This document shows, piece by piece, positions 8,158 through 16,519 of a stretch of 64,000 nucleotides of DNA (position 1 is the first letter of the stretch; each line of letters begins with the position of its first letter). Made by a program: the position numbers and the translations under genes. A model generated the notes under the pieces. That model worked only from the letters and a program-made list of their open reading frames with translations, searched no databases and was not told the DNA's origin. Origin of the DNA: Chloroflexota bacterium (GTDB lineage: Bacteria; Chloroflexota; Anaerolineae; Promineifilales; Promineifilaceae); the NCBI GenBank assembly GCA_017993775.1, contig JAGOMA010000019.1, forward strand, positions 35,955 to 99,954, read 5' to 3'.

Positions 8158-8964
8158 TTAATTTGCGCCTGCCAGCCATTCGCGCAGCCGTTCCATGAAG
8201 CCGGCCTTATAGGTCAGGTCGAGGAGGGGCACATTGACGCCGTCTAGCCGTTGGGCTACATTGCGGAATGCTTGCCCGGCGCTGGCGCCGTTTGTGCCGC
8301 TCATGGCCAGCGGCATACCCTGATTGCTGGAAACCAGAATTGACTCGTCTTCTGGAATCACGCCAATCAATTCGATTGCCAAAATGTCTAGCACATCATC
8401 AATAGACAGCATGTCGCCTTTGGCGATCATGGCCGGTTTGATGCGGTTGATGATTAATCTGGCCGGTCCTTTTTCCTCGGCTTCCACCAGGCCGATGATG
8501 CGGTCGGCGTCGCGCACGGCCGACACTTCCGGATTGGTCACAATCAGCACCTGATCCGCCGGAGCGATGGCATTGCGAAAACCGCGCTCAATGCCGGCCG
8601 GCGAGTCGATGATGACGTAATCCATCTCTTTGCGCAGTTGATCGCACACCAAAATCATGTCTGAGGGGCTGACGGCCATTTTGTCGCGGGTTTGGGCTGC
8701 GGGAATCAGGTACAGTTCCGGCTGGCGTTTGTCTTTGATCATGGCCTGGCGCAGCCGGCAGCGACCTTCGACGACATCGACCAAATCGTAGACGATGCGG
8801 TTTTCCAGGCCCATGACTACATCCAGGTTGCGCAACCCGATGTCGGCATCCATGGCCACGACTTTTTTGCCCATCATGGCCAGGGCGGCGGCAATGTTGG
8901 CGGTAACGGTTGTCTTGCCGACGCCGCCTTTGCCGGAAGTTACGGTAATGACTTTTGTACTCAT
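8158..8964 (-). CDS. minD: Septum site-determining ATPase MinD
   Basis: This 268-residue ParA/MinD ATPase carries the deviant Walker A motif SGKGGVGKTT at residues 10-19, switch I DADIGLRNLD and the Walker B region YVIIDSPAGIE. The C-terminal KAGFMERLREWLAG is the amphipathic helix that binds membrane in the ATP state. It recruits MinC and is released by MinE. It lies between minC and minE on one strand. Confidence 0.96.
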   Translation of the reverse strand: MSTKVITVTSGKGGVGKTTVTANIAAALAMMGKKVVAMDADIGLRNLDVVMGLENRIVYDLVDVVEGRCRLRQAMIKDKRQPELYLIPAAQTRDKMAVSPSDMILVCDQLRKEMDYVIIDSPAGIERGFRNAIAPADQVLIVTNPEVSAVRDADRIIGLVEAEEKGPARLIINRIKPAMIAKGDMLSIDDVLDILAIELIGVIPEDESILVSSNQGMPLAMSGTNGASAGQAFRNVAQRLDGVNVPLLDLTYKAGFMERLREWLAGAN

Positions 8965-9050
8965 CAGGTTCTCCGTTTTGGTGTGTCTTGGGGTGCGAGT
9001 GTTCGGTCAGTGTGATGGCCTGATTGCTTGCACACGGGGACACTTTACCA

Positions 9051-9770
9051 TTATTTTACTTGCCAGGGTTCAGCAATGATTTGTCCACCACGAATGGACG
9101 CTTTTTCGGGCTGTAGTTTGTCTGGTCCGACGGTTGGTGGAATGGCGATCTGGTCGGCGATGCGCAGTTGGGTGGGGGTGAGGGCGAGGGCGCAGATAAC
9201 GGCCGTTTCGTTGCCTAAAGCGCCAGCATGTATCAGCCCGCGCACCCGTCCCCAGACCACCACATCTCCGGCGGCGATAATTTCCGCCCCCGGGTTGACA
9301 TCGCCAATAATCACAACATGGCCTTCGTGGTAAATGGAACGTCCTGAGCGCAGGGTTTCTTTGATGATCAGGCCGTTGGCATTGAGCGGATCGGATTTGT
9401 CGGTGTGGTTTGTCGCGGTGGGTGTGGTGGTTAACGGCCGTCCATCCAAATCGGTCTGGCTGCCGGCCACCCGCGTTGCCAGATTTAAATCTTGCGCTGC
9501 TTGCCGCGTCAGGTCACTTTCGCCCAGAACTGTCCGCAGTTCTAATTGGTGTTCCGCAAACAGCGTTAACAAATCGGTCAACTGCTCGCGCCGCAGGGGC
9601 AGGTCGGCGACGTCTAAAGTTACCTGGCTACCCTGAAAAAACCCATGTTTTTCTGCCAATTCCGCCGCCAACTGTGCCTGGAGATCCGCAAACGGCCCCG
9701 GATTGAGGGCTATCAGCAAGCCGTCGCGCGTGCCGCGAATGCGAATGAATTGATCTGTTTGGGCCACCAT
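9051..9770 (-). CDS. minC: Septum site-determining protein MinC
   Basis: The C-terminal beta-helix domain is clear (SGRSIYHEGHVVIIGDVNPGAEIIAAGDVVVWGRVRGLIHAG, then LTPTQLRIA), the part that dimerises and binds MinD. The N-terminal FtsZ-inhibiting domain spans about residues 5-95. A Thr-rich linker lies between them. The frame opens at a TTG at 9830, but I prefer ATG 9770 because it starts at the domain edge (MVAQTDQFIRIRGTRDG). Ribosome-site support is weak for both. It is first in the minCDE operon, with a repeat-rich possible control region upstream (9819-9856). Confidence 0.88.
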   Translation of the reverse strand: MVAQTDQFIRIRGTRDGLLIALNPGPFADLQAQLAAELAEKHGFFQGSQVTLDVADLPLRREQLTDLLTLFAEHQLELRTVLGESDLTRQAAQDLNLATRVAGSQTDLDGRPLTTTPTATNHTDKSDPLNANGLIIKETLRSGRSIYHEGHVVIIGDVNPGAEIIAAGDVVVWGRVRGLIHAGALGNETAVICALALTPTQLRIADQIAIPPTVGPDKLQPEKASIRGGQIIAEPWQVK

Positions 9771-9818
9771 ATCGTCGAATCTGCTGCCTGTTTGTGTGCT
9801 GACCAAAGTGGATGCGGG

Positions 9819-9856
9819 ATAATACAACAATACCTATTGTTGAAATAATACAACAA
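9819..9856 (-). promoter_or_regulatory. Possible operator/promoter region of the min operon
   Basis: This A/T-rich stretch in a GC-rich genome holds a 12-bp direct repeat, ATAATACAACAA, at 9819-9830 and 9845-9856. It also holds an inverted repeat, CAACAATA-CC-TATTGTTG, at 9825-9842. It lies just upstream of minC. Such nested repeats are typical of regulator binding sites. No regulator can be assigned. Confidence 0.4.
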
Positions 9857-9877
9857 AACCCGGTCGATTGCAAGCGC

Positions 9878-10436
9878 CTAATCATTTGATTTCTTGATGA
9901 GCGGCGCGAGGGGTGTTTTTTGTGGGACTGCCACCGCGGCCAGGCGAAGGTTCCCAGAAGCAGCAAAGGCACGCGGTAATCGGGTGTGCGGCATTCGAAG
10001 AACGGCGCGGGTACGTAGAGCACCCACAGCAAAACATAGCTCCACACAGGAATGCCCAGGCACATGACCAACGCCAGGGAGTAAACGGCAAAGCAAAACC
10101 TGATCCGGCTTTCTACAAGGAACCATATGTTAATGGAAGATCGGTCGATCCAGAGGACGGGTCGCCAAACGAAAGAATACGGGAGCAGGCTTATTGACAC
10201 GTAACCTGACCGGTTCGAGGCCAAGGTGGAAGAGAGCCGGTCTGGAATCCACCAAACCCAATAGGCGAAAGAGAGCCAATGGACCAATGTTGGAACGAGC
10301 AAATCGTGCCAATTGTGGCGGTGTAGCAAGACAAACAGGATGGCGAACGTGCCGACCTGGGGATTCAGGCTGAGCAGCGTCAGGCCAAATCCGACGGCAA
10401 ATGGGTTGCTAAACAGGCTGGGTGAGTCCGAGGCCT
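9878..10436 (-). pseudogene. Remnant of a GT87-type membrane glycosyltransferase
   Basis: On the minus strand one frame reads SLFSNPFAVGFGLTLLSLNPQVGTFAILF and continues through hydrophobic segments such as WLSFAYWVWWIP and LALVMCLGIPVWSYVLLWVL. The LNPQVG block matches the IKPQ/IKPS block of the GT87 (DUF2029) genes at 12281 and 16516. The N-terminal half is missing: a TAG interrupts the frame near 10432, and an 87-bp hairpin element follows. At the 3' side the frame runs into minC without its own stop, which suggests further decay or a frameshift. It is probably the oldest copy in this glycosyltransferase cluster. Confidence 0.55.
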
Positions 10437-10443
10437 AACTCAC

Positions 10444-10530
10444 CTTAGGGTCCATAAAAGAATATGTTCCCGCACTTCGGGCAAAGCAAGTCGAGCGGGT
10501 GCGGGAAGTAATAAATTTACGGACCCTTAG
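10444..10530. mobile_element. 87-bp MITE-like element with 32-bp imperfect terminal inverted repeats
   Basis: The ends 10444-10475 and 10499-10530 pair at 24 of 32 positions. They share the outer block AGGGTCC and the inner block TTCCCGCAC. The 23-base centre is too small to code. It sits at the broken edge of the GT87 remnant. No clear target-site duplication is visible. The region 10531-10839 shows only short degenerate frames, possibly the rest of the broken gene. Confidence 0.5.
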
Positions 10531-10839
10531 TGCCGCTGAACGTTTCATGGCGATATGCTTCCGAAGAATCTCAATTGGAACCTGGGGTAAAAGGAGCAAA
10601 AATCGCCAGACTTATCAGTATGTGAACGCAAATTTGCTGCCAGCGGCCTAGTGGCTGAAAAGCACGTAACGGTGGATGGAAGCGCGACCTTTGCGATCTG
10701 GCGGAACGGTATAGTACAAGATTATTTTGGGCGATAGCCCAGACCTGCTTTGGTACCTTTGGGTAAATGTCACCCCTGACCAACCCTGCTAAACTTGATT
10801 GGCGAAAGCGACTGACCTATCAGGCGGTAAACGAATCAT

Positions 10840-12279
10840 ATGCAACGGATCTCGGCCAAAAGTTATTACGTACCGACACTGATCTTTTTCTTTTTCCTGG
10901 GGTTTTATCTGTTTACGGCCAAAGGCGTGGTGCATATTGCCGATGGCATGGTTAATTTCCAGACGGTAAGGTCGCTGGTAGAAACACAATCACTGGCGGT
11001 GGATTGTGGGATTATTGACGAATTTGTGGTGCAGAATGAGAACGGCCGTTGCTACAGCAAATACGATCTCGGTCTGCCCCTTGCTTCGTTACCCTTTTAC
11101 CTGACCGGTAAACTGCTGGGTTCGCCGGATCCGTTAGATCTCTACACTGTATCCGTTCCAAAATTAGTTGTGAGTTTGCTGCCCCAGTTTGCCACGGCCG
11201 TTACCTGTGCGCTGTTGTATGTGTTGGCGCTGCACCTGAACGGTCAGGAGGCGGCGGCATTTGGGACAGCCTTTTTGTACGGCATCGCCACGCTGGCCTG
11301 GCCTTATGCCGGGGTCTATTTTTCGCAGCCGCTGATCAGCCTTCTACTTCTTTTAGCGGTTACCCTGCTTGTGAAATATCCTCCCACGCATTACAAAGCG
11401 TTGTTTATCGTCGGACTGGCTTGTGGGTGGGCGTGTCTGACGCGCCTGGATACGCTGCCGCTCGTAATCGTTGTGGCGGCGTATGCTGTTTATCGACTCT
11501 GGCGTAGTCAAAGCAGCGTCCGGCAGTGGGCAGCGGCGCTGTTCTTGTTAGGCGCGCCCATTTTTCTGGCGCTTTTGGCGTATCTGGGCATGAATTTTGT
11601 GCGCACCGGCAGTTATTGGCAGGTCGGTTACGCCAACGAGGGGTGGACGACGCCGTTTTTGACGGGTTTGTATGGGCTGTTGCTTAGTCCTGGCCGCGGC
11701 TTGGTTTTTTATTCACCGCTGGTTGTTTTGGCGGTGATTGGGCTGTGGGAATTGTAGCGGCGTGGTTGGCGCGCTGAGGTCTTGTTGATTGGCGGATTAT
11801 CCGCCGTTCAGGTGGCGATTTACGCCTCCTGGTGGGCGTGGGAAGGCGGCATAGTGTGGGGGCCGCGCTTTTTGGTTTCGACGCACGCCCTGTTGATGGT
11901 GGGGCTGCTGCCCTGGCTGGATGGCGGCTGGCCGAAATGGCCGTTGGTGGGCACGGCCGTCATCGCTTTCCTCGTGCAATTTGTAGGTATGGCAACCGAG
12001 GCCGGCATGTACTTGCAAGAATCCGGCTTTACGTATCAGCAAACGTTGTTCACTTGGCAGGCATCTCCGCTCATTGGTCAGTTCAAAGATCTGCTCGCGC
12101 GGAAATATGCTTTTTTGCTGGCAAACCGGGCGTATGGGCTGCTGTCTGTGGCGGAATTGCTCCTGTGGCTGGTCATCTGTTTGGTGTTGATGTTTGTTCC
12201 GTTATGGCTGCTGCGCGGTCGCTTTTCTGGCAGCCAGGTGATCTCTTCACCCAATGTACCTGATTTGGAGAAGCTCTGA
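10840..12279 (+). pseudogene. GT-C/PMT-like membrane glycosyltransferase split by one in-frame TAG
   Basis: Two reading segments share one frame. The first (10840-11754) gives 305 residues ending GLWEL. The second continues after TAG 11755-11757 with RRGWRAEVLLIGGLSAVQV to the stop at 12279. Together they make about 479 residues with roughly ten helices and a luminal loop (NGRCYSKYDLGLPLASLPFYL) like dolichol-phosphate-mannose-type enzymes. The region around the TAG reads as continuous family sequence, so one base change explains the break. It may be a recent pseudogene, a strain polymorphism or a sequencing error. The 3' end abuts the next GT87 gene, one base away. Confidence 0.65.
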
Positions 12280-12280
12280 G

Positions 12281-13513
12281 ATGATTCATCTGGAGAAATT
12301 TTCCCTTAAACAAATTGTCGCCATTTTCTTTTTGTCTCTGGGGGTAGGCGTCTTGTTGGTGAACTGGTTCGAATACATTGTGCCAGATGATAATAGTTTA
12401 CCGCTTGGGGTAGATTTTTATCCTCGATGGGTAGGCAGCCGAGCTTTCTGGCACGGCGAATCGCCTTATTCCGCCGAAGTTGACCGGGAAACCCAAAGTT
12501 ATGTGTTTAATCGCCCGGCTCTTCGGGGTGAGGACACATTTGGGTTTTATTATCCGGCTCATATTGCAGTAGTTTTGGGACCGTTTATGCTGCTCCCGGC
12601 GCGCGCTGCGGCTTTGTTGTGGACGGCCGTAACCTGGGCGCTTCTCGGTGTGTTGGTTTTTATGATCATACAAAGTATGCCGGGCAGGGCATCACCATGG
12701 CTTTTCTTGTTGGTTGCGCTGTCGGTATTTTTCCAGCGGTCTATTCTGCTAGTAGTGCTCAATGGTCAGTATGTCATTTTCGTTTTGGCTTGTTGGGGGT
12801 TGGCCTATTACCTGGTGCAGCACGAGCAGAATGCTGCGGCAGGCTTTTTGTTGGCGCTGACGACCATCAAACCTTCCCTATCTGTTTTACCGCTGCTTGT
12901 CTTTTTGTGGTGGGTATGGAGAACAGACCGTAGAAGGGTTGTTTGGTCTTTTTTGGTGACTGGTGGATTGTTTTTCGCAGTAACCCTGGTGCAGATAGGC
13001 TGGTGGCTGCCTGAATTTATCTTACAGCTAGGCCAATACGATGATTTCCCGCGTCAGTGGATACCCGCCAATATTTTTACGCTGTCTGGGGTGATCTGGT
13101 TGGGAAGCACGGCCGTTCTTATTTTCTTGGGCATTCGTGAGCATCGTCAAGATCCATTCCAATTTCCCTGGTTCTTATTCTGGGCGTCAATTTCCCTGGT
13201 TTTACTGGTTACCCCGCACACTGCTGAATACGACCTACCAGCTTTATTGCTGCCGCTTTTTATTTACTCTTCTACTTACTTGCGGACTAAGTTTGGCACA
13301 GCCGTTTGGGCACTTCTTTTATGGTGGCCTTGGATAAGCTGGGCCATTTTTCAGCTTTTAGGCCAGACTACCAGTTACTGGTATTCGCTTTATTGGTTTC
13401 ACTACCCACAAATTTTAGTGATTGCTCTGATCGCGAATTACTATTTTGTGAGCCAACCACTGTCTCCGAAACTAAAAAATACATTTCAATACTCAAATCA
13501 GAAGACGGGGTAA
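12281..13513 (+). CDS. GT87 (DUF2029) polytopic glycosyltransferase
   Basis: This 410-residue membrane protein has about ten to twelve helices. Family marks are the early loop GVDFYPRWVGSRAFWHGESPYS and the central LALTTIKPSLSVLPLLVFLWW. GT87 members transfer mannose-type sugars from polyprenyl phosphate on the outer membrane face. The acceptor is unknown here. I chose ATG 12281 because GGAGAAG lies upstream. It starts one base after the previous stop. Base composition is poorer in GC than the flanking genes and the ACGGCCGT octamer is rare here, a possible sign of separate origin. Confidence 0.8.
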   Translation: MIHLEKFSLKQIVAIFFLSLGVGVLLVNWFEYIVPDDNSLPLGVDFYPRWVGSRAFWHGESPYSAEVDRETQSYVFNRPALRGEDTFGFYYPAHIAVVLGPFMLLPARAAALLWTAVTWALLGVLVFMIIQSMPGRASPWLFLLVALSVFFQRSILLVVLNGQYVIFVLACWGLAYYLVQHEQNAAAGFLLALTTIKPSLSVLPLLVFLWWVWRTDRRRVVWSFLVTGGLFFAVTLVQIGWWLPEFILQLGQYDDFPRQWIPANIFTLSGVIWLGSTAVLIFLGIREHRQDPFQFPWFLFWASISLVLLVTPHTAEYDLPALLLPLFIYSSTYLRTKFGTAVWALLLWWPWISWAIFQLLGQTTSYWYSLYWFHYPQILVIALIANYYFVSQPLSPKLKNTFQYSNQKTG

Positions 13514-13518
13514 GGCTC

Positions 13519-14433
13519 ATGAAAAGGGGTGAAATTACGCGGCAGTTTTACACATGGTTGACTGACGGATATAATTTCATCGCGCTTTTTGCAGTGTTGA
13601 TCCTATCTGTCGCGATGACATGGTTTGTTTACACGCACATGCCTGTTCAAGTCGATTGGGTTCTCGATGGCCCACCTCAAGTAGGTGTAGATTGGAAAGG
13701 TGTTTTTCGGCCAGCAAGCATCGAATTACTACGTGGTAGATCTCCCTATACCGTAGAAAATTTTTATAATCCTCCTTGGACATTATTGCCACTGATTCCC
13801 ATCGCCCTAGTCTCTCCGGCGCTTGGCAGCGCCATCATGTACGTTTTAAACTTGTTTGCTTTTTTGCTTGTCATGCTGCGCCTGAAAAGTAATGTCTGGC
13901 TTACTATTCCTTTTGTACTGTTATCCGGGGCATTGGTCAATTCAAATAATGGGAATATTGATGGAATCGTTGCCATTGGTTTTATTCTTCCACCATCTAT
14001 TGGGTTATTTTTCATATTAGCTAAGCCCCAAGTGGGCTTTGTCGTGGCCTTGCTTTGGGCGGTAGACGCCTGGCGTAAAGGGAAAGTTAGAGGGGTGGTT
14101 CGGATTTTCTGGCCAGTTGCAGCCGCTTACGTAGTTTCATTTTTTCTATTTGGTTTTTGGATTTTAAATGCGACCGGGATTGTTGCGCAGTGGTGGAACG
14201 CCAGTATTTGGCCGACCGGCATCCCTATTGGTCTAATTCTCTTAATTATCGCCATTTGGCGGCGCGAAATCCGCTTTGCCATAGCTGCCTCTCCCTTTTT
14301 TGCGCCTTATTTGGCGTATCATTCTTGGGCGTTTGTCTGGTTGGGTCTGCTATCTCTTTTTCCCCATAATGTCGTTGGCCGTTTATGGGGCAAGGCGAGA
14401 AGAACGATTCAGGTTCTGACGAGCAAAGAATGA
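13519..14433 (+). CDS. Short GT87-like membrane protein
   Basis: The product has 304 residues with about eight hydrophobic segments. The motif GVDWKGVFRPASIELLRGRSPYT is the GT87 luminal loop (compare DFYPR...GESPYS next door), and FILAKPQVGFVVALLWAVDAWR matches the IKPQ block. It is about 100 residues shorter than its neighbours, so it may be a reduced member. ATG 13519 follows the previous stop by five bases with a GGGGTAAGG-like ribosome site. The long upstream extension of the frame lies inside the previous gene and is rejected. The gene is visibly A/T-richer and I find no ACGGCCGT copy in it. Confidence 0.7.
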   Translation: MKRGEITRQFYTWLTDGYNFIALFAVLILSVAMTWFVYTHMPVQVDWVLDGPPQVGVDWKGVFRPASIELLRGRSPYTVENFYNPPWTLLPLIPIALVSPALGSAIMYVLNLFAFLLVMLRLKSNVWLTIPFVLLSGALVNSNNGNIDGIVAIGFILPPSIGLFFILAKPQVGFVVALLWAVDAWRKGKVRGVVRIFWPVAAAYVVSFFLFGFWILNATGIVAQWWNASIWPTGIPIGLILLIIAIWRREIRFAIAASPFFAPYLAYHSWAFVWLGLLSLFPHNVVGRLWGKARRTIQVLTSKE

Positions 14434-14464
14434 AGGCAGAATAATGTCAGATAATAGCGTGTAA

Positions 14465-16519
14465 ATGAAGGTTAAAGGAATGAATACGTGGCGAAAGTGG
14501 CATTGGGTTGTCCTAACTGGGCTGATCGTCTGGATATTTTTCAGCCTGGGCGCGTCTTACGTGGCGCAGAAACCGCTGGACAACGCCATGTTGTCGGCCA
14601 TCGGTCAACAGTTTGGCGTCTGGTCAGAGATTTCCTTGTCAACCACGGCCGTATGGCGCAGCTTGTTGGATGTGCTGACGGCCGTTTACATCCTCCTCAT
14701 CGCCCTGGGGTTGGGTTTGTGGTTGTGGCGCTGGTTGGGTCCGGCCGACGGCCGTTTCGCCGAAACCGCGCTGTTGAGTGTGGGCCTGGGGTTTGGCGCG
14801 TTGGGGCTGATTGTTTTGTCTGTTGGCCTGGTTGGTTGGCTCACACGGCCGTTTCTCTTTGGCTTGTCGCTTCTTTTAGCCGCTGCCGGGCTGCCCGCGC
14901 TGCTGCCTTTTTTACGCCAGGTAAGATTGCCCAAACGGCCGTCACTCCTCATCACCCTCTATCTGATTGTCGTGGTCGGGCTGGCTTTTACTGTGGCGCT
15001 TCTGCCGCCCACCAGTTGGGACAGTCTCTCCTACCATCTGCGCGGCCCCTGGCTCTACCTTCAGGCCGGCCGCATTTACCCCGGCGTTGACGTTTTTTCG
15101 CTCAACAATCCATTCTTGTTGGAGATGCTGTTCATGCTGAGCATGGCTTTGCGCAGCGATACCAGCGCCCAACTCATCCATTTTTTCTTTCTCTTTCTGT
15201 TAGCCGGGCAGGTTTACCTGTTGGCGGTGCATGGCTTAAAGCTGAAGGATGGGTGGACGGCCGTTCTTTTGCTCTTCACCGTGCCCATGGTCTGGCAGTT
15301 GGCCGCGTTCACCTACAACGACCTGGCCCTGGCCTTCACGATTTTGGCCTCGCTGTACGCCTACATTCGCTGGCGCGAGGGCGGGCAAAACCGCTGGCTG
15401 CTGCTCAGCGGCGTCTTCTCCGGGCTGGCCATGAGCCTGAAATACACCAGCTTCATCGCGCCCACGCTGATTGGCTTGCTGCTCGTCGCCGGGCATTGGC
15501 GGCAGCCGCGCCGGTTGGTCCACCTGCTGCTGCTGTTTGCGGCCCCGGCGCTGGTCGTCGCGCTGCCCTGGTATCTCAAAAACTGGGCGTTTACCGGCAA
15601 TCCGGTGTATCCGTTTGTGTGGCACGGCCGTTTTTGGGATGAGTTCCGGGCTAATGCCCACCAAAACCCGGGCAGCGGCATTGGTTGGAACCTGTGGGCC
15701 ATTCTGACTGTGCCCTACACCCTCACCCTCGGCATCGCCGACGCCAGCGGCGACGGGCTGATTGGTCCGTTATTCCTGGCGCTGCTGCCCTTGCTGTTGT
15801 TTTATGGGTTATCACGATACGGCCGTCGCGCTCCCTTTGCCTTTCGTCTGCTGCTGATGTATGCCCTGGCCCATTTCGCCGTCTGGCTGCTGGGCGTCGT
15901 TGGCTCCGCCCCGTTGTGGCAGGGGCGGCTGATGCTGCCTGCCCTGGCGGCGCTCTGCCCCGTTTTGGCCTGGATCATGCACGATTTATCCCGCTTCGAT
16001 CATCCCCAGTTTTCTTTGCAGCGTTTTCTCAATTTGCTGCTGGCTATGGTCTTGCTGTTTGGTCTGGTGGGGCAGGTGGGCGATTGGCTGCGCCAGAATC
16101 CGCTGGCTTATGCGGTGGGCAGCCAAACCCGCACCGAATACCTGACCCGCACCCTGGGGTATGTCTACGTCGCCTCGGCCGAGATAGGCCAAACCCTGCC
16201 GCCGGACGCCGTGGTGCAGTTTTTGTGGGAACCGCGCACTTACTACTGCCAATTGGACTGCCGTGGCGACCATATTTTGGATAAATACAGCCACCTGGAA
16301 TACCTGCACGGGGACGCCGACCACATCGCCCAGGCGCTGCGCGACGAGGGCGTGACGCATCTATTCATTCACAATGCCGGCCTGAATTTTTTGCGCGAGG
16401 CGCAGGAACCCTGGGTGGTTCCGGCCGACGAGGCTGAATATGCGCGCTTTTTGGCGCAGCATACACGTCTGGTCCGCCAGTGGGGCGAGGCATATACGTT
16501 GTTGGAGTTGACGCCATGA
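14465..16519 (+). CDS. GT39/PMT-like membrane glycosyltransferase
   Basis: The protein has 684 residues. About twelve helices are followed by a soluble C-terminal part (from about residue 550). The first luminal loop, LLPPTSWDSLSYHLRGPWLYLQAGRI, has the Asp-containing pattern of ArnT/PMT-type enzymes, which use lipid-phosphate sugars. Further family marks are AAFTYNDLALAFTILASLYAYIRW and LPWYLKNWAFTGNPVYPF. The sugar and acceptor are unknown. ATG 14480 is an alternative start. The stop overlaps the next gene by ATGA, so the two are translationally coupled. It is rich in ACGGCCGT copies, unlike the gene before it. Confidence 0.78.
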   Translation: MKVKGMNTWRKWHWVVLTGLIVWIFFSLGASYVAQKPLDNAMLSAIGQQFGVWSEISLSTTAVWRSLLDVLTAVYILLIALGLGLWLWRWLGPADGRFAETALLSVGLGFGALGLIVLSVGLVGWLTRPFLFGLSLLLAAAGLPALLPFLRQVRLPKRPSLLITLYLIVVVGLAFTVALLPPTSWDSLSYHLRGPWLYLQAGRIYPGVDVFSLNNPFLLEMLFMLSMALRSDTSAQLIHFFFLFLLAGQVYLLAVHGLKLKDGWTAVLLLFTVPMVWQLAAFTYNDLALAFTILASLYAYIRWREGGQNRWLLLSGVFSGLAMSLKYTSFIAPTLIGLLLVAGHWRQPRRLVHLLLLFAAPALVVALPWYLKNWAFTGNPVYPFVWHGRFWDEFRANAHQNPGSGIGWNLWAILTVPYTLTLGIADASGDGLIGPLFLALLPLLLFYGLSRYGRRAPFAFRLLLMYALAHFAVWLLGVVGSAPLWQGRLMLPALAALCPVLAWIMHDLSRFDHPQFSLQRFLNLLLAMVLLFGLVGQVGDWLRQNPLAYAVGSQTRTEYLTRTLGYVYVASAEIGQTLPPDAVVQFLWEPRTYYCQLDCRGDHILDKYSHLEYLHGDADHIAQALRDEGVTHLFIHNAGLNFLREAQEPWVVPADEAEYARFLAQHTRLVRQWGEAYTLLELTP

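Noticed and set aside
9628..10329. A complete 233-codon membrane protein gene overlapping minC
   Set aside because: Its last 80 codons run through minC in another frame and lose membrane character. Only the upstream half resembles GT87, so it is annotated as a remnant.
10571..10783. A 70-codon minus-strand gene
   Set aside because: There is no ribosome site, only one weak hydrophobic stretch, and it lies in decayed DNA beside a pseudogene. It may be part of the remnant.
11782..12279. Independent 165-codon gene
   Set aside because: It shares frame and family sequence with the preceding segment, and the only break is one TAG, so both are one disrupted gene.
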